A stretch of DNA of 64,000 nucleotides from Lentibacillus saliphilus (GTDB lineage: Bacteria > Bacillota > Bacilli > Bacillales > Amphibacillaceae): NCBI RefSeq assembly GCF_019093865.1, contig NZ_JABJXD010000001.1, forward strand, positions 797,085 to 861,084, read 5' to 3'. Under the pieces are notes generated by a model. It did no database searches. It worked only from the letters and a program-made list of their open reading frames with translations, and had not been told where the DNA came from. Below, piece by piece: positions 52,120 through 62,246 of the stretch; positions within the stretch are counted from its first letter, which is position 1, and every line of letters starts with the position of its first letter. Both the position numbers and the translations under genes were made by a program.

Positions 52120-53811
52120 CTACAACTTAAACCTTCCCACCAATCCATTCAAATTCTCCGCGAGTTCCGCCAATTGTGATGAGCTTGCTGCAACTTCCTC
52201 CATAGAACTGCTGGCTTGTTCGGCTGAAGCAGCTGTTTCTTCTACACCTGCTGCGGCTTCTTCTGAAACAGAGGCAATTTCATCAATTGATCCACCCATC
52301 TCCTGACTGCCTGCCGTAATGTCAGCCAGCTGGTCGACAATTTGATTAATATTCGTCGCCATACCTGTTATCGCATCGCGAATTTGATTGAACGTATCGC
52401 TTGTCGTTAGAAGCTGCTGACTTCCGGCTTCAACTTGTTTATAACCTTCATCGAGTGAGTCAGCTACCGCATTTGATTCGGTCTGTATCGTCGTCACAAT
52501 GCCCGTAATGTCGTTTACCGACAATGCGACTTGTTCGGCTAGTTTTCTCACCTCGTCTGCTACAACAGCAAACCCTTTTCCGCTTTCGCCCGCTCGAGCC
52601 GCTTCAATCGCCGCGTTTAATGCTAGCAAATTCGTCTGATCGGCGACATCACGAATGACATCGACTAGCTTAGAGATCTGTTGTGATTGCTGATCAAGCA
52701 ATTGCATCTTTTGAACAGCATCTTTTACAATATGATCAATTGCTGCCATTTGTTCTGTTGATGTATGCATTAATTGCGTGCCTTGCGTAGTCAATTGAAG
52801 TACGTGCTGTGAATTTTCTTCTACCTGCTTGCCATGTTGACTGACACCCTCAACGCTGTTGGTAAATGTATTCATCACGCTCGCTAAATCCCCTGCACTG
52901 TTTGCTTGTCTTTCTGCCGCTTGTGCAAGCTCTTCCATTGTAACGGCGACTTGCTCTGTACCGGCTTTGACCTCACTTGCAGATTGTGTGAGCTCTTCGC
53001 TTTGACTGGAAACCGTCTCAGAAACGCTGCTAATATTCCTTAGCAAACGCTTGTTGTTATTGGACATCACATTTGTCATTTCCATGAGTTGAGCGACCTC
53101 GTCTTTTGCATGAATAACGAGTGGCTCATGGCTTAAATCACCATTTGAAACGGCCTCCATCCGATCTTTCAAGACGTTCAATGGTTTTGAAATGGACCGG
53201 GCTGTAATCAGGGCAATGATAATACCACCAGAAAAAGCCATGATGGAGGTTATGAGTGTGATCAAAATAGCCCGTTTCCCTTTCGAGATGACCGATTGAC
53301 CATCTGTCAAAATCGCTTCTTCTCTTGTTGTCGCAATGGCACGATATCCATCTTGAATGTCGCTTGTAATGGTTTTTAACCCTGTTAACGTATTTAGGGC
53401 GCCCGTTTCGTCACCACGATCAAATTCACTGATCGCCTGATCGATCGTATCTTCCCAGTCTTGACGTTTTGTAATTAAATCCGTATTCTGTTCAGATTGA
53501 TTAACCTTAGAAATATCTTGTTCTATGTCCTTAATCTCTTGAAGCGTAAGTTCATAATCCTCTTTTAATGAATCATCTTGATACAAAAAATACCCCCGTA
53601 CGAGAGAGGCGCTTTCAAACATTTTGGTCGTCAGTTGTTCATACATAATCACTAATGGCACCTGTTCAGAAATCATTTGATCAACATCTTCGTTTATCGT
53701 TTCTGTCGAAAAGTAGTTATACGCCCCCATTACACCAGCAAAAAAAATGATGATGCTAAAACCAAATAAAATTTTCTTCGATATGCTTTTAAACTGTATA
53801 AGTGTTTTAAT
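52120..53811 (-). CDS. Methyl-accepting chemotaxis protein with probable ATT start
   Basis: A full chemoreceptor of about 563 residues. The first membrane helix ([20 protein letters not shown]) is followed by a 4-helix sensor of about 140 residues (4HB_MCP type), a second membrane helix ([20 protein letters not shown]), a HAMP domain and a signalling domain with the hairpin tip [14 protein letters not shown] and Gln/Glu methylation helices. In this frame no ATG, GTG, TTG or CTG precedes the first helix before a stop at about 53881. The best start is ATT 53809-53811, 8 nt after GGGAG; an internal ATG (53730) would delete the first helix. Confidence 0.85.
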   Translation of the reverse strand: MKTLIQFKSISKKILFGFSIIIFFAGVMGAYNYFSTETINEDVDQMISEQVPLVIMYEQLTTKMFESASLVRGYFLYQDDSLKEDYELTLQEIKDIEQDISKVNQSEQNTDLITKRQDWEDTIDQAISEFDRGDETGALNTLTGLKTITSDIQDGYRAIATTREEAILTDGQSVISKGKRAILITLITSIMAFSGGIIIALITARSISKPLNVLKDRMEAVSNGDLSHEPLVIHAKDEVAQLMEMTNVMSNNNKRLLRNISSVSETVSSQSEELTQSASEVKAGTEQVAVTMEELAQAAERQANSAGDLASVMNTFTNSVEGVSQHGKQVEENSQHVLQLTTQGTQLMHTSTEQMAAIDHIVKDAVQKMQLLDQQSQQISKLVDVIRDVADQTNLLALNAAIEAARAGESGKGFAVVADEVRKLAEQVALSVNDITGIVTTIQTESNAVADSLDEGYKQVEAGSQQLLTTSDTFNQIRDAITGMATNINQIVDQLADITAGSQEMGGSIDEIASVSEEAAAGVEETAASAEQASSSMEEVAASSSQLAELAENLNGLVGRFKL

Positions 53812-54382
53812 AAGACCATCTCCCTTATTTAACTGCTTGTTGGTACATGAAGTGATTATAGTTTATTTTTCGTCACATTTGGGACGCCTCCAAGTGCTAA
53901 AGATGATAAGATATACATTTTATCGACGAAATCCGACATTGTGTGAATATACTTTTTATATGTTATAATTTTCATTGTAATATAATGTACATGTTTGTTT
54001 TGGCATCATTCAAACCATTGCCAATTCAATGTTTTCTTTTACTGTGATCGTTATTAAACTAATATACCTTGATCCATTTTGGAGATACTTGAACAAAATC
54101 TCCCTCGATACCTCCAAACATCTCCCCCCAAAAAAAGACTCACAATTATTTTCAAAAAAGTGTTATACTTGGTACTTAAATAATAGGCTCTATGCATGTA
54201 AAGATAGATTTCATATATACAAGCTCGATATGCTCATGAGATGTTCCACGTACAAAACATGGCACCACTTACCTTTGCATCATGATTTTTTTACATTTTA
54301 ATTATTAGAAAAGTCCTTATGATCAGTATAGGGTGTTTATATGTGAGTTGATTATGTTAATATTTTTGGGGGAGATAATAGT
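53812..54382. other. Long divergent intergenic region, no gene seen
   Basis: About 570 bp between the chemoreceptor and a TetR gene. AT-rich with TATAAT-like boxes near 53961 and 53980. Short frames here (53747-53968, 54029-54301) lack ribosome binding sites or family character. Confidence 0.4.
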
Positions 54383-55000
54383 ATGACAGAGAGAAAAGTG
54401 GATCGGCGGGTGCGTCGAACAAAACGATTATTTCAAGAAGCATTGCTCGATTTAATGGGTGAACAAGACTTTTCAAATATTACAGTGACTGATATTGTCG
54501 CACAGGCTGAATATAATCGGGCGACGTTTTACCGATATTACGACGATAAAGACCAGCTTGTAAAAGAAATTATTTTAGAGCAAATTGCTACTTTAATAGA
54601 GGCATTTAAATATCCTTATAAAAAAAGTCCGGTTATTGATATGCTCACGCTGTCACCAGATGATATCATCGTTTTTGAACACATTTATGCAAATAAAAGG
54701 TTTTATCGTTTATGGAAGAAATTCGTCGCCTTACCTCATTTTAAGGATACGTTTTTACAATCACTCACGCGTTTTTTCAAAGAGGATATTGAACGGATCG
54801 TATCTGGCGACAGGGAACTGGATCATACGTTATACACGTCCTTTTATGCGAATGGTATTTTAGGGATCATCATTGATTGGATTGAAAATGATTTGAAGCC
54901 CTCACCAGAACAAATGGCCAAACAGCTTGTCAAAATTTTAAATCATGACCTTGATAAAACATATATTACGGATTCTATGACTTCATCGAGAACGTCATAA
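54383..55000 (+). CDS. TetR-family transcriptional regulator
   Basis: A 205-residue regulator. The HTH region carries LFQEALLDLMGEQDFSNITV, DIVAQAEYNRATFYRYYDDKDQL. The Tyr-rich second helix (RATFYRYY) is typical of the TetR/AcrR subgroup around YerO-like and dihydroxyacetone-kinase-type regulators. GGGGGAG precedes ATG 54383. The gene is monocistronic with a strong terminator behind it. The target is unknown; the neighbours are a chemoreceptor and a sugar system. Confidence 0.87.
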   Translation: MTERKVDRRVRRTKRLFQEALLDLMGEQDFSNITVTDIVAQAEYNRATFYRYYDDKDQLVKEIILEQIATLIEAFKYPYKKSPVIDMLTLSPDDIIVFEHIYANKRFYRLWKKFVALPHFKDTFLQSLTRFFKEDIERIVSGDRELDHTLYTSFYANGILGIIIDWIENDLKPSPEQMAKQLVKILNHDLDKTYITDSMTSSRTS

Positions 55001-55004
55001 GGAC

Positions 55005-55042
55005 AGAAGACGGAAGTGGCCAAGCAGGCACTTCCGTCTTCT
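55005..55042 (+). terminator. Terminator of the TetR gene
   Basis: AGAAGACGGAAGTG (55005-55018) pairs with CACTTCCGTCTTCT (55029-55042), 10-nt loop. The following bases are ATTTGATC. Confidence 0.85.
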
Positions 55043-55066
55043 ATTTGATCATGTGAGTAGGATTGG

Positions 55067-55220
55067 TATGCGGCTGTTTTGGAATTTATGCGTGTGGATT
55101 ATCGGTTATGCGGCTTGATCTCTATATATGCGGCCGTTTAGGAGCATATGCGGCTCGTTCGAGATATTTGCGGGGCTTTCTTCTTATATGCGGGTGGAAT
55201 TCATTTTATGCGTTTCTATT
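55067..55220 (+). repeat. 20-bp TATGCG array (array D, 8 clear units)
   Basis: Cores at 55067, 55087, 55107, 55127, 55147, 55167 (TTTGCG), 55187 and 55207 are spaced exactly 20 bp. Tails are AT-richer than in arrays B and C, and the phase may continue faintly as TGCCGCG near 55227. It lies between the TetR terminator and the convergent AraC gene. Confidence 0.88.
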
Positions 55221-55393
55221 TCCATCTGCCGCGTTTCTGTGTCTGCATGCTGCGTCTGTCTCTGTTTCTGCTGCGCGCCTCCCTCATTTTTCCTTCTATT
55301 TCCACGGAGTTTCTGCCTTACTCCTAATCTATTTCACTTTCTGTTTCAAATTGCCTCAGCCTCTCAGGTCCATGCCATACATTCTAAAATCTA

Positions 55394-56143
55394 TCATCCT
55401 ACTTCCTTCCTCCTGAACGCTGCTGGGGTCATACTGTTGTACCGCTTGAACAAGCTTGTGTAATAGCTCTGATTACAAAATCCGAATAACAGCGCGATAT
55501 CGAGTAGCGTGGAATCGGTATGTAAGAGAAAGTATTTCGAGTCATCCACTTTCTTCCGATTAATGTATGCTTTTAATCTAATGCCGACGACGGAATGGAA
55601 TAAAGCAGATAAATAGTTTGGACTGACATTTGTCGCCTCTGCAATTTCCTCTAACGTTAGGGGCTGTAATATGTTGTCATGAATATATTGAATAGCGCGG
55701 TTTACAATTTGATTTTGAAAAGGCTTTTGCTGATAATCGCGTATCGCTTGAATAAAGTGGTGCAGCATATCGTATTCAAGGCTTTGTAATGCATGGAGTG
55801 AGTCCGTCGCTTCGATTTTGCGAATAAACACATCGCTCATATCATACGCATATTCCGGTGCTACGCTCGCTTGGATCGTTGCTCTTGTAAATAACGTGCA
55901 TGAGCAAATCAGTGAGTTTTTTAAGGAACGAATCGGGTTATTAGATAGACGCGCTTTTTGTAAATTGTTAATCTGATCCAATACTCGAGCAGCGCGTTCT
56001 TCGTTCGTTAATTTCAACCAATATAACAATTCTTGTTCCAGCGTGTATGATGGATGTGCAAATAAACGTTCTTCATTTTCCTGACGTGCTTCCAAGAATT
56101 GACGAATGACTTCCTGATTAATCTTTGATTGTTGCAAGTCCAT
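55394..56143 (-). CDS. AraC-family regulator of the alpha-glucoside operon
   Basis: A regulator of about 249 residues. The C-terminal 100 residues contain two AraC helix-turn-helix motifs (LTLEEIAEATNVSPNYLSAL and LLDIALLFGFCNQSYYTSLF) and the ending MTPAAFRR. The N-terminal part is helical with no cupin signature. The start is uncertain: ATG 56143 has a GGAGAG that is very close; TTG 56137 is an alternative. It is divergent from the binding-protein gene, with three related half-palindromes in the shared region, so it likely activates that operon in response to its sugar. Confidence 0.85.
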   Translation of the reverse strand: MDLQQSKINQEVIRQFLEARQENEERLFAHPSYTLEQELLYWLKLTNEERAARVLDQINNLQKARLSNNPIRSLKNSLICSCTLFTRATIQASVAPEYAYDMSDVFIRKIEATDSLHALQSLEYDMLHHFIQAIRDYQQKPFQNQIVNRAIQYIHDNILQPLTLEEIAEATNVSPNYLSALFHSVVGIRLKAYINRKKVDDSKYFLLHTDSTLLDIALLFGFCNQSYYTSLFKRYNSMTPAAFRRKEVG

Positions 56144-56178
56144 CTCTCCATTCACAATTAATGGTAAATTTACAACAA

Positions 56179-56208
56179 ATATCATAAGTTTATGATATAA
56201 CTATATCA
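56179..56208. promoter_or_regulatory. Overlapping palindromes, probable AraC-regulator operator
   Basis: ATATCATAA-GT-TTATGATAT (56179-56198) and TGATATA-AC-TATATCA (56193-56208) share a half-site. They lie between the two divergent starts, 46-75 bp before the binding-protein ATG. Confidence 0.65.
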
Positions 56209-56253
56209 TGAAAGCACTTACACTGAAAGCAGATATTAAAAGGAGGTCTACCA

Positions 56254-57528
56254 ATGACTATAAAAAATTGGAAAAAAGGGTTTTGGTTGTTGTCAATCAT
56301 TTTTGTACTCGTTTTGGCGGCTTGTAGTGGCGATAATGGGAACGGTGATAACAACGCGAATGCTGGAAATGACGATGGTGATGGTAAAGAGACAGAACGT
56401 GTCACGATCAAATTTGGTGCTCAAAATGATAACACCCCCGCAACTGAGCAATTGATTGCAGCTTTTAATGACAGTCAAGATGATTACACAGTTGAATGGG
56501 ATCCATTAACGAACGACTCGGCACAAATGCATGATCAGCTCTTAAATTCTTTAACGAGTGGTTCAAGTGAGTATGATGTGTTATCACTTGACGTCGTTTG
56601 GGCTGGTGAGTTCGCTGGGGCTGGCTTCCTCGAACCAATTGATGTGCTTATGAAAGATGCTGAGTATAGTAAGGATCAGTTTAATGCGGGTTCAATGGCA
56701 TCAGGAAACTACAAGGGTAAGCAATACACTTTGCCATTCTTCCCTGATTTAGGTTTACTTTATTACCGTAGCGATATCGTGAGTGAAGAAGATGCTGCGA
56801 TGCTTGACAGTGGTGACTATACGTACGAGGACCTATTCAATATGGCCGAAACGTATACAGGTGAAGCAGATACAAAATATGGTTTCCTTTATCAATCCAA
56901 ACAATATGAAGGTTTAACAGTTAACGTCAACGAATTCACAAGTGCTTTCGCAAATATTGATACAGGCCTTGAAATGATGCACCAATTTACTGCGGCTGAT
57001 TTTTCACCTGACGATCTATTAAACTACACTGAAGGTGAAACACATACGAACTTTGAACAAGGTAATGCTGTCTTTGCGCGAAATTGGCCATATCAATTCG
57101 GTCGTATCAACGGGCAAGAAGATGGTGTCACGATAACGACTGACCAAGTTGGTATTGCACCACTTCCAAATGGTGGCTCTGTCGGCGGCTGGCTCCTCGG
57201 CATTAATAAAAACTCCGAGCATATCGACGGCGCTTGGGCATTTATTGAGTTTGCCGCTGGTGAAGCAGGACAGAAGATCATGGCTACAGAAGGCGGATAC
57301 CTCCCAGGCTTTAATACATTGCTTGATGATGCAGACGTCAAGGATGCCAACATCATGCTGTCATATGACGGATTCAAAAATGCCTTGTCTAATACGATCG
57401 CACGCCCTGTTTCACCTGACTATAATAAAGTATCAGATGAAATTATGATCAACGCCCATAAATATTTGAGCTCTGGCGAAGGATTGGAAGATGCTGTGTC
57501 TGGCATTGAGAGCATACTGCCAGAATAA
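56254..57528 (+). CDS. Alpha-glucoside ABC transporter, substrate-binding lipoprotein
   Basis: A 424-residue family-1 solute-binding protein. The lipobox is LAAC (Cys24). An Asp/Asn/Gly linker precedes the fold, which has the family segments QLIAAFNDSQDDYTVEWDPL, WAGEFAGAGFLEPI, LPFFPDLGLLYYRSDI and VGGWLLGINKN. AAAAGGAGG precedes ATG 56254. The nearby GH65 enzyme and beta-phosphoglucomutase imply a glucose disaccharide such as maltose, trehalose, kojibiose or nigerose as ligand. Confidence 0.9.
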   Translation: MTIKNWKKGFWLLSIIFVLVLAACSGDNGNGDNNANAGNDDGDGKETERVTIKFGAQNDNTPATEQLIAAFNDSQDDYTVEWDPLTNDSAQMHDQLLNSLTSGSSEYDVLSLDVVWAGEFAGAGFLEPIDVLMKDAEYSKDQFNAGSMASGNYKGKQYTLPFFPDLGLLYYRSDIVSEEDAAMLDSGDYTYEDLFNMAETYTGEADTKYGFLYQSKQYEGLTVNVNEFTSAFANIDTGLEMMHQFTAADFSPDDLLNYTEGETHTNFEQGNAVFARNWPYQFGRINGQEDGVTITTDQVGIAPLPNGGSVGGWLLGINKNSEHIDGAWAFIEFAAGEAGQKIMATEGGYLPGFNTLLDDADVKDANIMLSYDGFKNALSNTIARPVSPDYNKVSDEIMINAHKYLSSGEGLEDAVSGIESILPE

Positions 57529-57541
57529 CAGGCGACAACGC

Positions 57542-57583
57542 GCAAACTTCCTGTGACATCGTTCATGGGAAGTTTCGCTTTTT
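57542..57583 (+). terminator. Intercistronic terminator after the binding protein
   Basis: GCAAACTTCC (57542-57551) pairs with GGAAGTTTCGC (57568-57578) and is followed by TTTTTATC. It should give excess binding protein over permeases, as in the amino-acid operon. Confidence 0.75.
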
Positions 57584-57717
57584 ATCGCAGATTAGCGGGC
57601 TTTAGAACGACCACGTAATGATGTTTCACTTTATACGCTATATGCTTTTCAACACCTTCGAAGACTCACACATCGTTTCTTGAAAAATAGATTCACAGAA
57701 TAAGAGAGGTGATGGTC

Positions 57718-58935
57718 ATGAAACAGAAGCCAGGATTTACCGGCTGGCTGTATATCGTACCGACGATTGCACTTATTGCCGTGTTTTCCTTATGGCCTGT
57801 CGTTCAGTCGATGACATATACACTGTTTGACTATAAACTGAATGACCCACAAAAATCAGGACTCTATTTAAATGAACGGTTCAATACAAATCTGTTTAAT
57901 GAAACAGCACTTTATGTCTCACTTTTTCTCGAAGAAGATCTTGCCAACATAGATGAACCGAATGATCAAAAAGCTGTTGAAGACGCCATTACTAACATCG
58001 ATGAGCTGGCCGCTGTATATGAGGATAAAACGGACGTCATCAAAATATCTTCAGAGGAAAGAGATCGGATTGAAGGTCTTCATGAACAAACCGCAGACCT
58101 TGTTGCGAATTTGAACAATACGTACGCGCTCACGCATGGAGAAAATCTCCCGCTCCTAGTCGATGACTTCAAAAATAGTATAATTCCATCGAACTTCACG
58201 GGGCTTAGTGCTTACAAAGATGCACTCGGTGATGCACGGATTCAAACAGCATTATGGAACACAATCATATTTACGACCGTTTCTGTTGGGATAGAATTTG
58301 TACTCGGACTCGGACTTGCACTCATTCTCAATAAAGCGATATTTGGTCAAGGCTTCGTTCGAACAACATCCCTCATTCCTTGGGCAATACCGACAGCGGT
58401 TGCTGCAATGATGTGGAGCTATTTATACGATGGCAGCAGTGGCATCGTCGCCCACTTTTTTGAAAATATCGGCTTTGTTGCTCAGTCACAGGATTTACTG
58501 TTGAGCGGGACCGGAGCGATGGTTTCGACAATTTTAGCCGATGTTTGGAAAACGACACCATACATGGCTTTGCTTCTGCTTGCAGGTTTACAAAACATCC
58601 CGAAAACATTGTATGAAGCTGCCTCAATTGATGGTGCTGGTAAAATTAAAAGCTTTTTCCGTGTCACACTACCATTGTTGAAAACGTCTATTCTCGTTGC
58701 ACTGTTATTTAGAACACTTGATGCATTTCGCGTTTTCGATTTAATTTACGTCCTTACAGGCGGGGGCCCTGGTGGGGCAACCGAAACGATGTCTATTTAC
58801 GCGTATAAGCTCATGTTCGGACAAACGAACTTTGGCTACGGGTCTGTCGTTGTTATGCTGATGTTTGGATGTGTCGCAATTATCGCGATTATTTTCGTCC
58901 GCTTACTCGGTACGAATCTGCTCGATCGAAATTAG
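57718..58935 (+). CDS. Alpha-glucoside ABC transporter, permease 1 (MalF-like)
   Basis: A 405-residue permease. After the first helix (about 10-30) comes an extracytoplasmic insertion of about 130 residues rich in Asp/Glu, followed by the MalF-type core of five to six helices. The EAA loop is YEAASIDGAGKIKSFFRVTL. Start is ATG 57718 behind AGAGGTG. It forms a heterodimer with the next gene's product. The insertion resembles the P2-loop extension of enterobacterial MalF only in position. Confidence 0.88.
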   Translation: MKQKPGFTGWLYIVPTIALIAVFSLWPVVQSMTYTLFDYKLNDPQKSGLYLNERFNTNLFNETALYVSLFLEEDLANIDEPNDQKAVEDAITNIDELAAVYEDKTDVIKISSEERDRIEGLHEQTADLVANLNNTYALTHGENLPLLVDDFKNSIIPSNFTGLSAYKDALGDARIQTALWNTIIFTTVSVGIEFVLGLGLALILNKAIFGQGFVRTTSLIPWAIPTAVAAMMWSYLYDGSSGIVAHFFENIGFVAQSQDLLLSGTGAMVSTILADVWKTTPYMALLLLAGLQNIPKTLYEAASIDGAGKIKSFFRVTLPLLKTSILVALLFRTLDAFRVFDLIYVLTGGGPGGATETMSIYAYKLMFGQTNFGYGSVVVMLMFGCVAIIAIIFVRLLGTNLLDRN

Positions 58936-58953
58936 AAAAGGAGTGAATGAACT

Positions 58954-59787
58954 ATGACGACAGCCAAAAAGCGATTTCTATTTTCCTTTGGCCTTATTGT
59001 CATTGCCTATTTGTTTATTATGGTCTTCCCGTTTTTCTGGATTTTCATCACTTCTTTTAAATCGAGCGGTGAAATATTCGGATCGGGTGCCTTTAACGTT
59101 ATTCCTGACAATCCAACGTTTGCGAACTATGTGACGGTGTTGTTTGAGAAAGGCATTATAAAAGCCATTTTCAACAGCTTGATTGTCGCATCCACTACGA
59201 CGGTTTATGTCATCATCGTCGCAACCTTTTGTGCGTATGCCATTTCTAGGTTTACGTTCAAAGGAAAAAGCATCTTGCTCGGTCTTATCCTTGCGGTGTC
59301 TATGTTCCCACAAATGGTCATTACAGGGCCTGTTTACAACTTATTTTATGAACTCGGCTGGCTCAACAGCTATATGATTGTCCTGCCTTACTCAACGATT
59401 ACGCTGCCAATGGCTGTGTGGATTCTTGTCACGCATTTTAATCAAATTCCACTCGCGTTAGAGGAATCAGCAACGATTGACGGGGCATCTCGTGTTCAAA
59501 CATTAACACGAATCGTCTTTCCACTCGCTGCTCCTGGCGTGTTTACAACAGCAATTATTACGTTTATCGCTGCTTGGAATGAATTTCTATTAACGATCAC
59601 GATGAACTCTGAATCGAGTTATCATACGGTTCCTGTTGCCATCTCCTTCCTCAGAACGCAATTTAGTATTTTATGGGGAGAGGTCGCTGCTGCTACGGCC
59701 GTCGTAACAATTCCAACACTGATTATCGTCCTCGTTTTTCAGAAGCAAATTGTATCTGGATTAACCTCAGGCGGTGTGAAGGAATAA
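58954..59787 (+). CDS. Alpha-glucoside ABC transporter, permease 2 (MalG-like)
   Basis: A 277-residue six-helix permease of the MalG/ThuG type. The EAA loop is LEESATIDGASRVQTLTRIV. The conserved PFFWIFITSFKSSGEIF and AAWNEFLLTIT segments are present. GGAGTG precedes ATG 58954, 18 nt after the MalF stop. No dedicated ATPase is encoded here, so a shared multisugar ATPase (MsmX-like) is expected elsewhere. Confidence 0.9.
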   Translation: MTTAKKRFLFSFGLIVIAYLFIMVFPFFWIFITSFKSSGEIFGSGAFNVIPDNPTFANYVTVLFEKGIIKAIFNSLIVASTTTVYVIIVATFCAYAISRFTFKGKSILLGLILAVSMFPQMVITGPVYNLFYELGWLNSYMIVLPYSTITLPMAVWILVTHFNQIPLALEESATIDGASRVQTLTRIVFPLAAPGVFTTAIITFIAAWNEFLLTITMNSESSYHTVPVAISFLRTQFSILWGEVAAATAVVTIPTLIIVLVFQKQIVSGLTSGGVKE

Positions 59788-59816
59788 GTACAATAGACTC
59801 TTTTGTTTTTAATATA

Positions 59817-59847
59817 GGCGTATGAGATGCTCCGCCAACCATACGCC
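59817..59847 (+). terminator. Hairpin between MalG and GH65 genes
   Basis: GGCGTATG (59817-59824) pairs with CATACGCC (59840-59847) in the 145-nt gap. A T-rich run is lacking, so it may be a stabiliser or weak terminator. Confidence 0.5.
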
Positions 59848-59932
59848 TCCGTCATGGTTATACGAAAGAAGGATACAGGCAGTGCATACGCGACACACCA
59901 TTGCCGACAACATTCAACAAAGGGTGAACGAT

Positions 59933-62215
59933 ATGTCATGGGTTATTAAATCGAAAGCAACGAACATAGATCGACTATTATTAGAAGAAAGCTTATTTTT
60001 CACAGGTAATGGCTACCTCGGGGTTCGCGGAAATTTAGAAGAATCTTCACCTTCCGACATGCCGTCAATTCGTGGCACATACATCAATGGCTTTTATGAT
60101 GATGTGCCTATTTCTTACGGTGAAAAACTGCACGGATTTCCGGATACACAACAGAAGCAATTAAATATGATTGATGCCCAATCGATCGACATAATTGTCG
60201 GTGTGGGAGATCAACAGGAAACACTGTCCCTATGGAATGGAACCGTATTGGACTATGAACGCAGTCTCCACATGGATAAAGGCTTTACCGAGCGGCGTAT
60301 ACATTGGAAGTCATCTTATGGGCATGAGTTACGCGTCACATTTAAACGCCTAGCTTCACAAGCATACCAATCATTATTTCTGCAGCACATCGAGCTTGAG
60401 TCACTCAGTGGACCGATACCGGTAACGGTGCAGAGCCGCGTAAATGGTCATGTTGAAAATCATATCGATCAAAGCGATCCCCGTGTCGGTCACGGTCACG
60501 CAAAACGTGTACATATAAAAGACGTCACATTAACAGACGATTATAAATCTGTTGTTAAAGTAAAGACGTACGCATCAAATCTCACAGCGACGGCACGCTC
60601 TCATATTAACGTCGACGCTGTTGACCACCAAACAACCTATCACGTTGATGAACATCATGTTACAACGACAATCGCGTTCACACTCGATGGTCAATCAACT
60701 ATTGAAAAACGAACCTACTTCTCAGATTCACGTCAAACCGCGTTATCAAAAAAAGAGCAACATGCATTGGATCAGCTTCCTGCCTCTTACTTTTTTCGGA
60801 AACAAGCAGAGGATATGGCGAACTTTTGGAGCCATGCAGACATCCAAATTGGTGGAGACACCAAATTACAGGAAGGGATCCGCTTTAATTTATATCACCT
60901 CTTTCAGTCAGCAGGCCGAGATGGTCAGTCGAATATCGCTGCGAAAGGGCTGTCTGGCGAAGGGTATGAGGGACACTATTTTTGGGATACAGAAATTTAT
61001 ATGCTGCCATTTTTTACTATGACACAGCCCGACATAGCCAAGCAGCTACTCCTGTATCGTTACAGCATTCTTGATGCAGCAAGAAATCGGGCTCGCGAAA
61101 TGGGCCATTCGAAAGGAGCGCTTTTTCCGTGGCGTACCATTTCTGGCTCAGAATGCTCGTCTTTCTTTCCAGCAGGATCTGCTCAATATCATATTAGTGC
61201 TGACATCGCATACAGCTTTGTCCAATATTATTTGGCAACGAATGATACAGACTTTATGGTGCGATATGGCGGTGAGGTGCTCGTTGAAACAGCCCGACTA
61301 TGGCTCGACACAGGTCATTTTGCCAGTGATGGCAGCTTCCGCATTGATGCGGTGACTGGACCTGATGAATACACGTGCATCGTCAACAACAATTATTATA
61401 CAAATGCAATGGCAAAATTCAACCTCACTTGGGCCGTTAAAGCAATAAATTTGATGAAAAGAAAAGCCCCTGAGCACTGGCACAAACTGCAAGCCGAACA
61501 AGACGTCACCACTGCTGAAGTGGACGACTTTTTGTTGGCTGCTGAAAACATGTATCTACCAGTTGACGATACGTTAAAGATCAATCCTCAGGACGACACA
61601 TTTTTAAACAAAGGTGTGTGGGATATTGCGGAAACGCCTAAGGAACAATTCCCGTTGCTCTTGCATTATCACCCACTGACGCTGTACCGCTATCAAGTGT
61701 GTAAGCAAGCCGATACCGTGCTCGCTCATTTTTTACTCGAGGATGAACAGTCAGAAGACGTGATGAAGCATTCATACCTTTATTATGAACAGGTTACGAC
61801 GTTTGACTCTTCCCTTTCCTTTTGCGTGTTCAGCATGATGGCAGCGCGGCTCGGTGATTTAGATAAAGCCTACAATTATTTTATCGATACCGTTCGTATG
61901 GATCTTGACAATACACACGGCAACACGAAGGATGGACTGCACATGGCGAATATGGGTGGCACATGGCTTGCCATTGTTGCTGGCTTCGCCGGAATGAGAA
62001 TAAAGGAATCAGGCTTACACTTTCGACCTCAGCTCCCCACTCAGTGGAACGGATACGCATTTCCATTACACTATCAAGGTCGACAGCTCCATATTGAACT
62101 AAATGGAACAGATTTTGTTGTGACGATGGCTGAGGGCGAACCGGTCAATATGAGTGTTTGGGATACGACATATAAGCTTTCACCCGGGCAGCCCGTCCAG
62201 GTTTGCTTGACGTAA
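59933..62215 (+). CDS. Glycoside hydrolase family 65 disaccharide phosphorylase
   Basis: A 760-residue inverting phosphorylase that splits an alpha-glucosyl disaccharide with phosphate into beta-glucose-1-phosphate and glucose. The N-terminal beta-sandwich begins WVIKSKATNIDRLLLEESLF and FTGNGYLGVRGNLEE; the (alpha/alpha)6 barrel holds the general acid Glu479 in VTGPDEYTCIVNNNYYTN. Start is ATG 59933 after AAAGGGTG. Maltose, trehalose, kojibiose and nigerose phosphorylases share these motifs, so specificity is open. The following beta-phosphoglucomutase supports phosphorylase, not hydrolase, function. Confidence 0.9.
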   Translation: MSWVIKSKATNIDRLLLEESLFFTGNGYLGVRGNLEESSPSDMPSIRGTYINGFYDDVPISYGEKLHGFPDTQQKQLNMIDAQSIDIIVGVGDQQETLSLWNGTVLDYERSLHMDKGFTERRIHWKSSYGHELRVTFKRLASQAYQSLFLQHIELESLSGPIPVTVQSRVNGHVENHIDQSDPRVGHGHAKRVHIKDVTLTDDYKSVVKVKTYASNLTATARSHINVDAVDHQTTYHVDEHHVTTTIAFTLDGQSTIEKRTYFSDSRQTALSKKEQHALDQLPASYFFRKQAEDMANFWSHADIQIGGDTKLQEGIRFNLYHLFQSAGRDGQSNIAAKGLSGEGYEGHYFWDTEIYMLPFFTMTQPDIAKQLLLYRYSILDAARNRAREMGHSKGALFPWRTISGSECSSFFPAGSAQYHISADIAYSFVQYYLATNDTDFMVRYGGEVLVETARLWLDTGHFASDGSFRIDAVTGPDEYTCIVNNNYYTNAMAKFNLTWAVKAINLMKRKAPEHWHKLQAEQDVTTAEVDDFLLAAENMYLPVDDTLKINPQDDTFLNKGVWDIAETPKEQFPLLLHYHPLTLYRYQVCKQADTVLAHFLLEDEQSEDVMKHSYLYYEQVTTFDSSLSFCVFSMMAARLGDLDKAYNYFIDTVRMDLDNTHGNTKDGLHMANMGGTWLAIVAGFAGMRIKESGLHFRPQLPTQWNGYAFPLHYQGRQLHIELNGTDFVVTMAEGEPVNMSVWDTTYKLSPGQPVQVCLT

Positions 62216-62246
62216 GTGATGATTTGGCAACAGGAAAGGAGTGGCT

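Noticed and set aside
52120..53730. Chemoreceptor starting at the ATG at 53730
   Set aside because: That start removes the first membrane helix, which is clearly encoded in frame upstream, and has no suitable Shine-Dalgarno.
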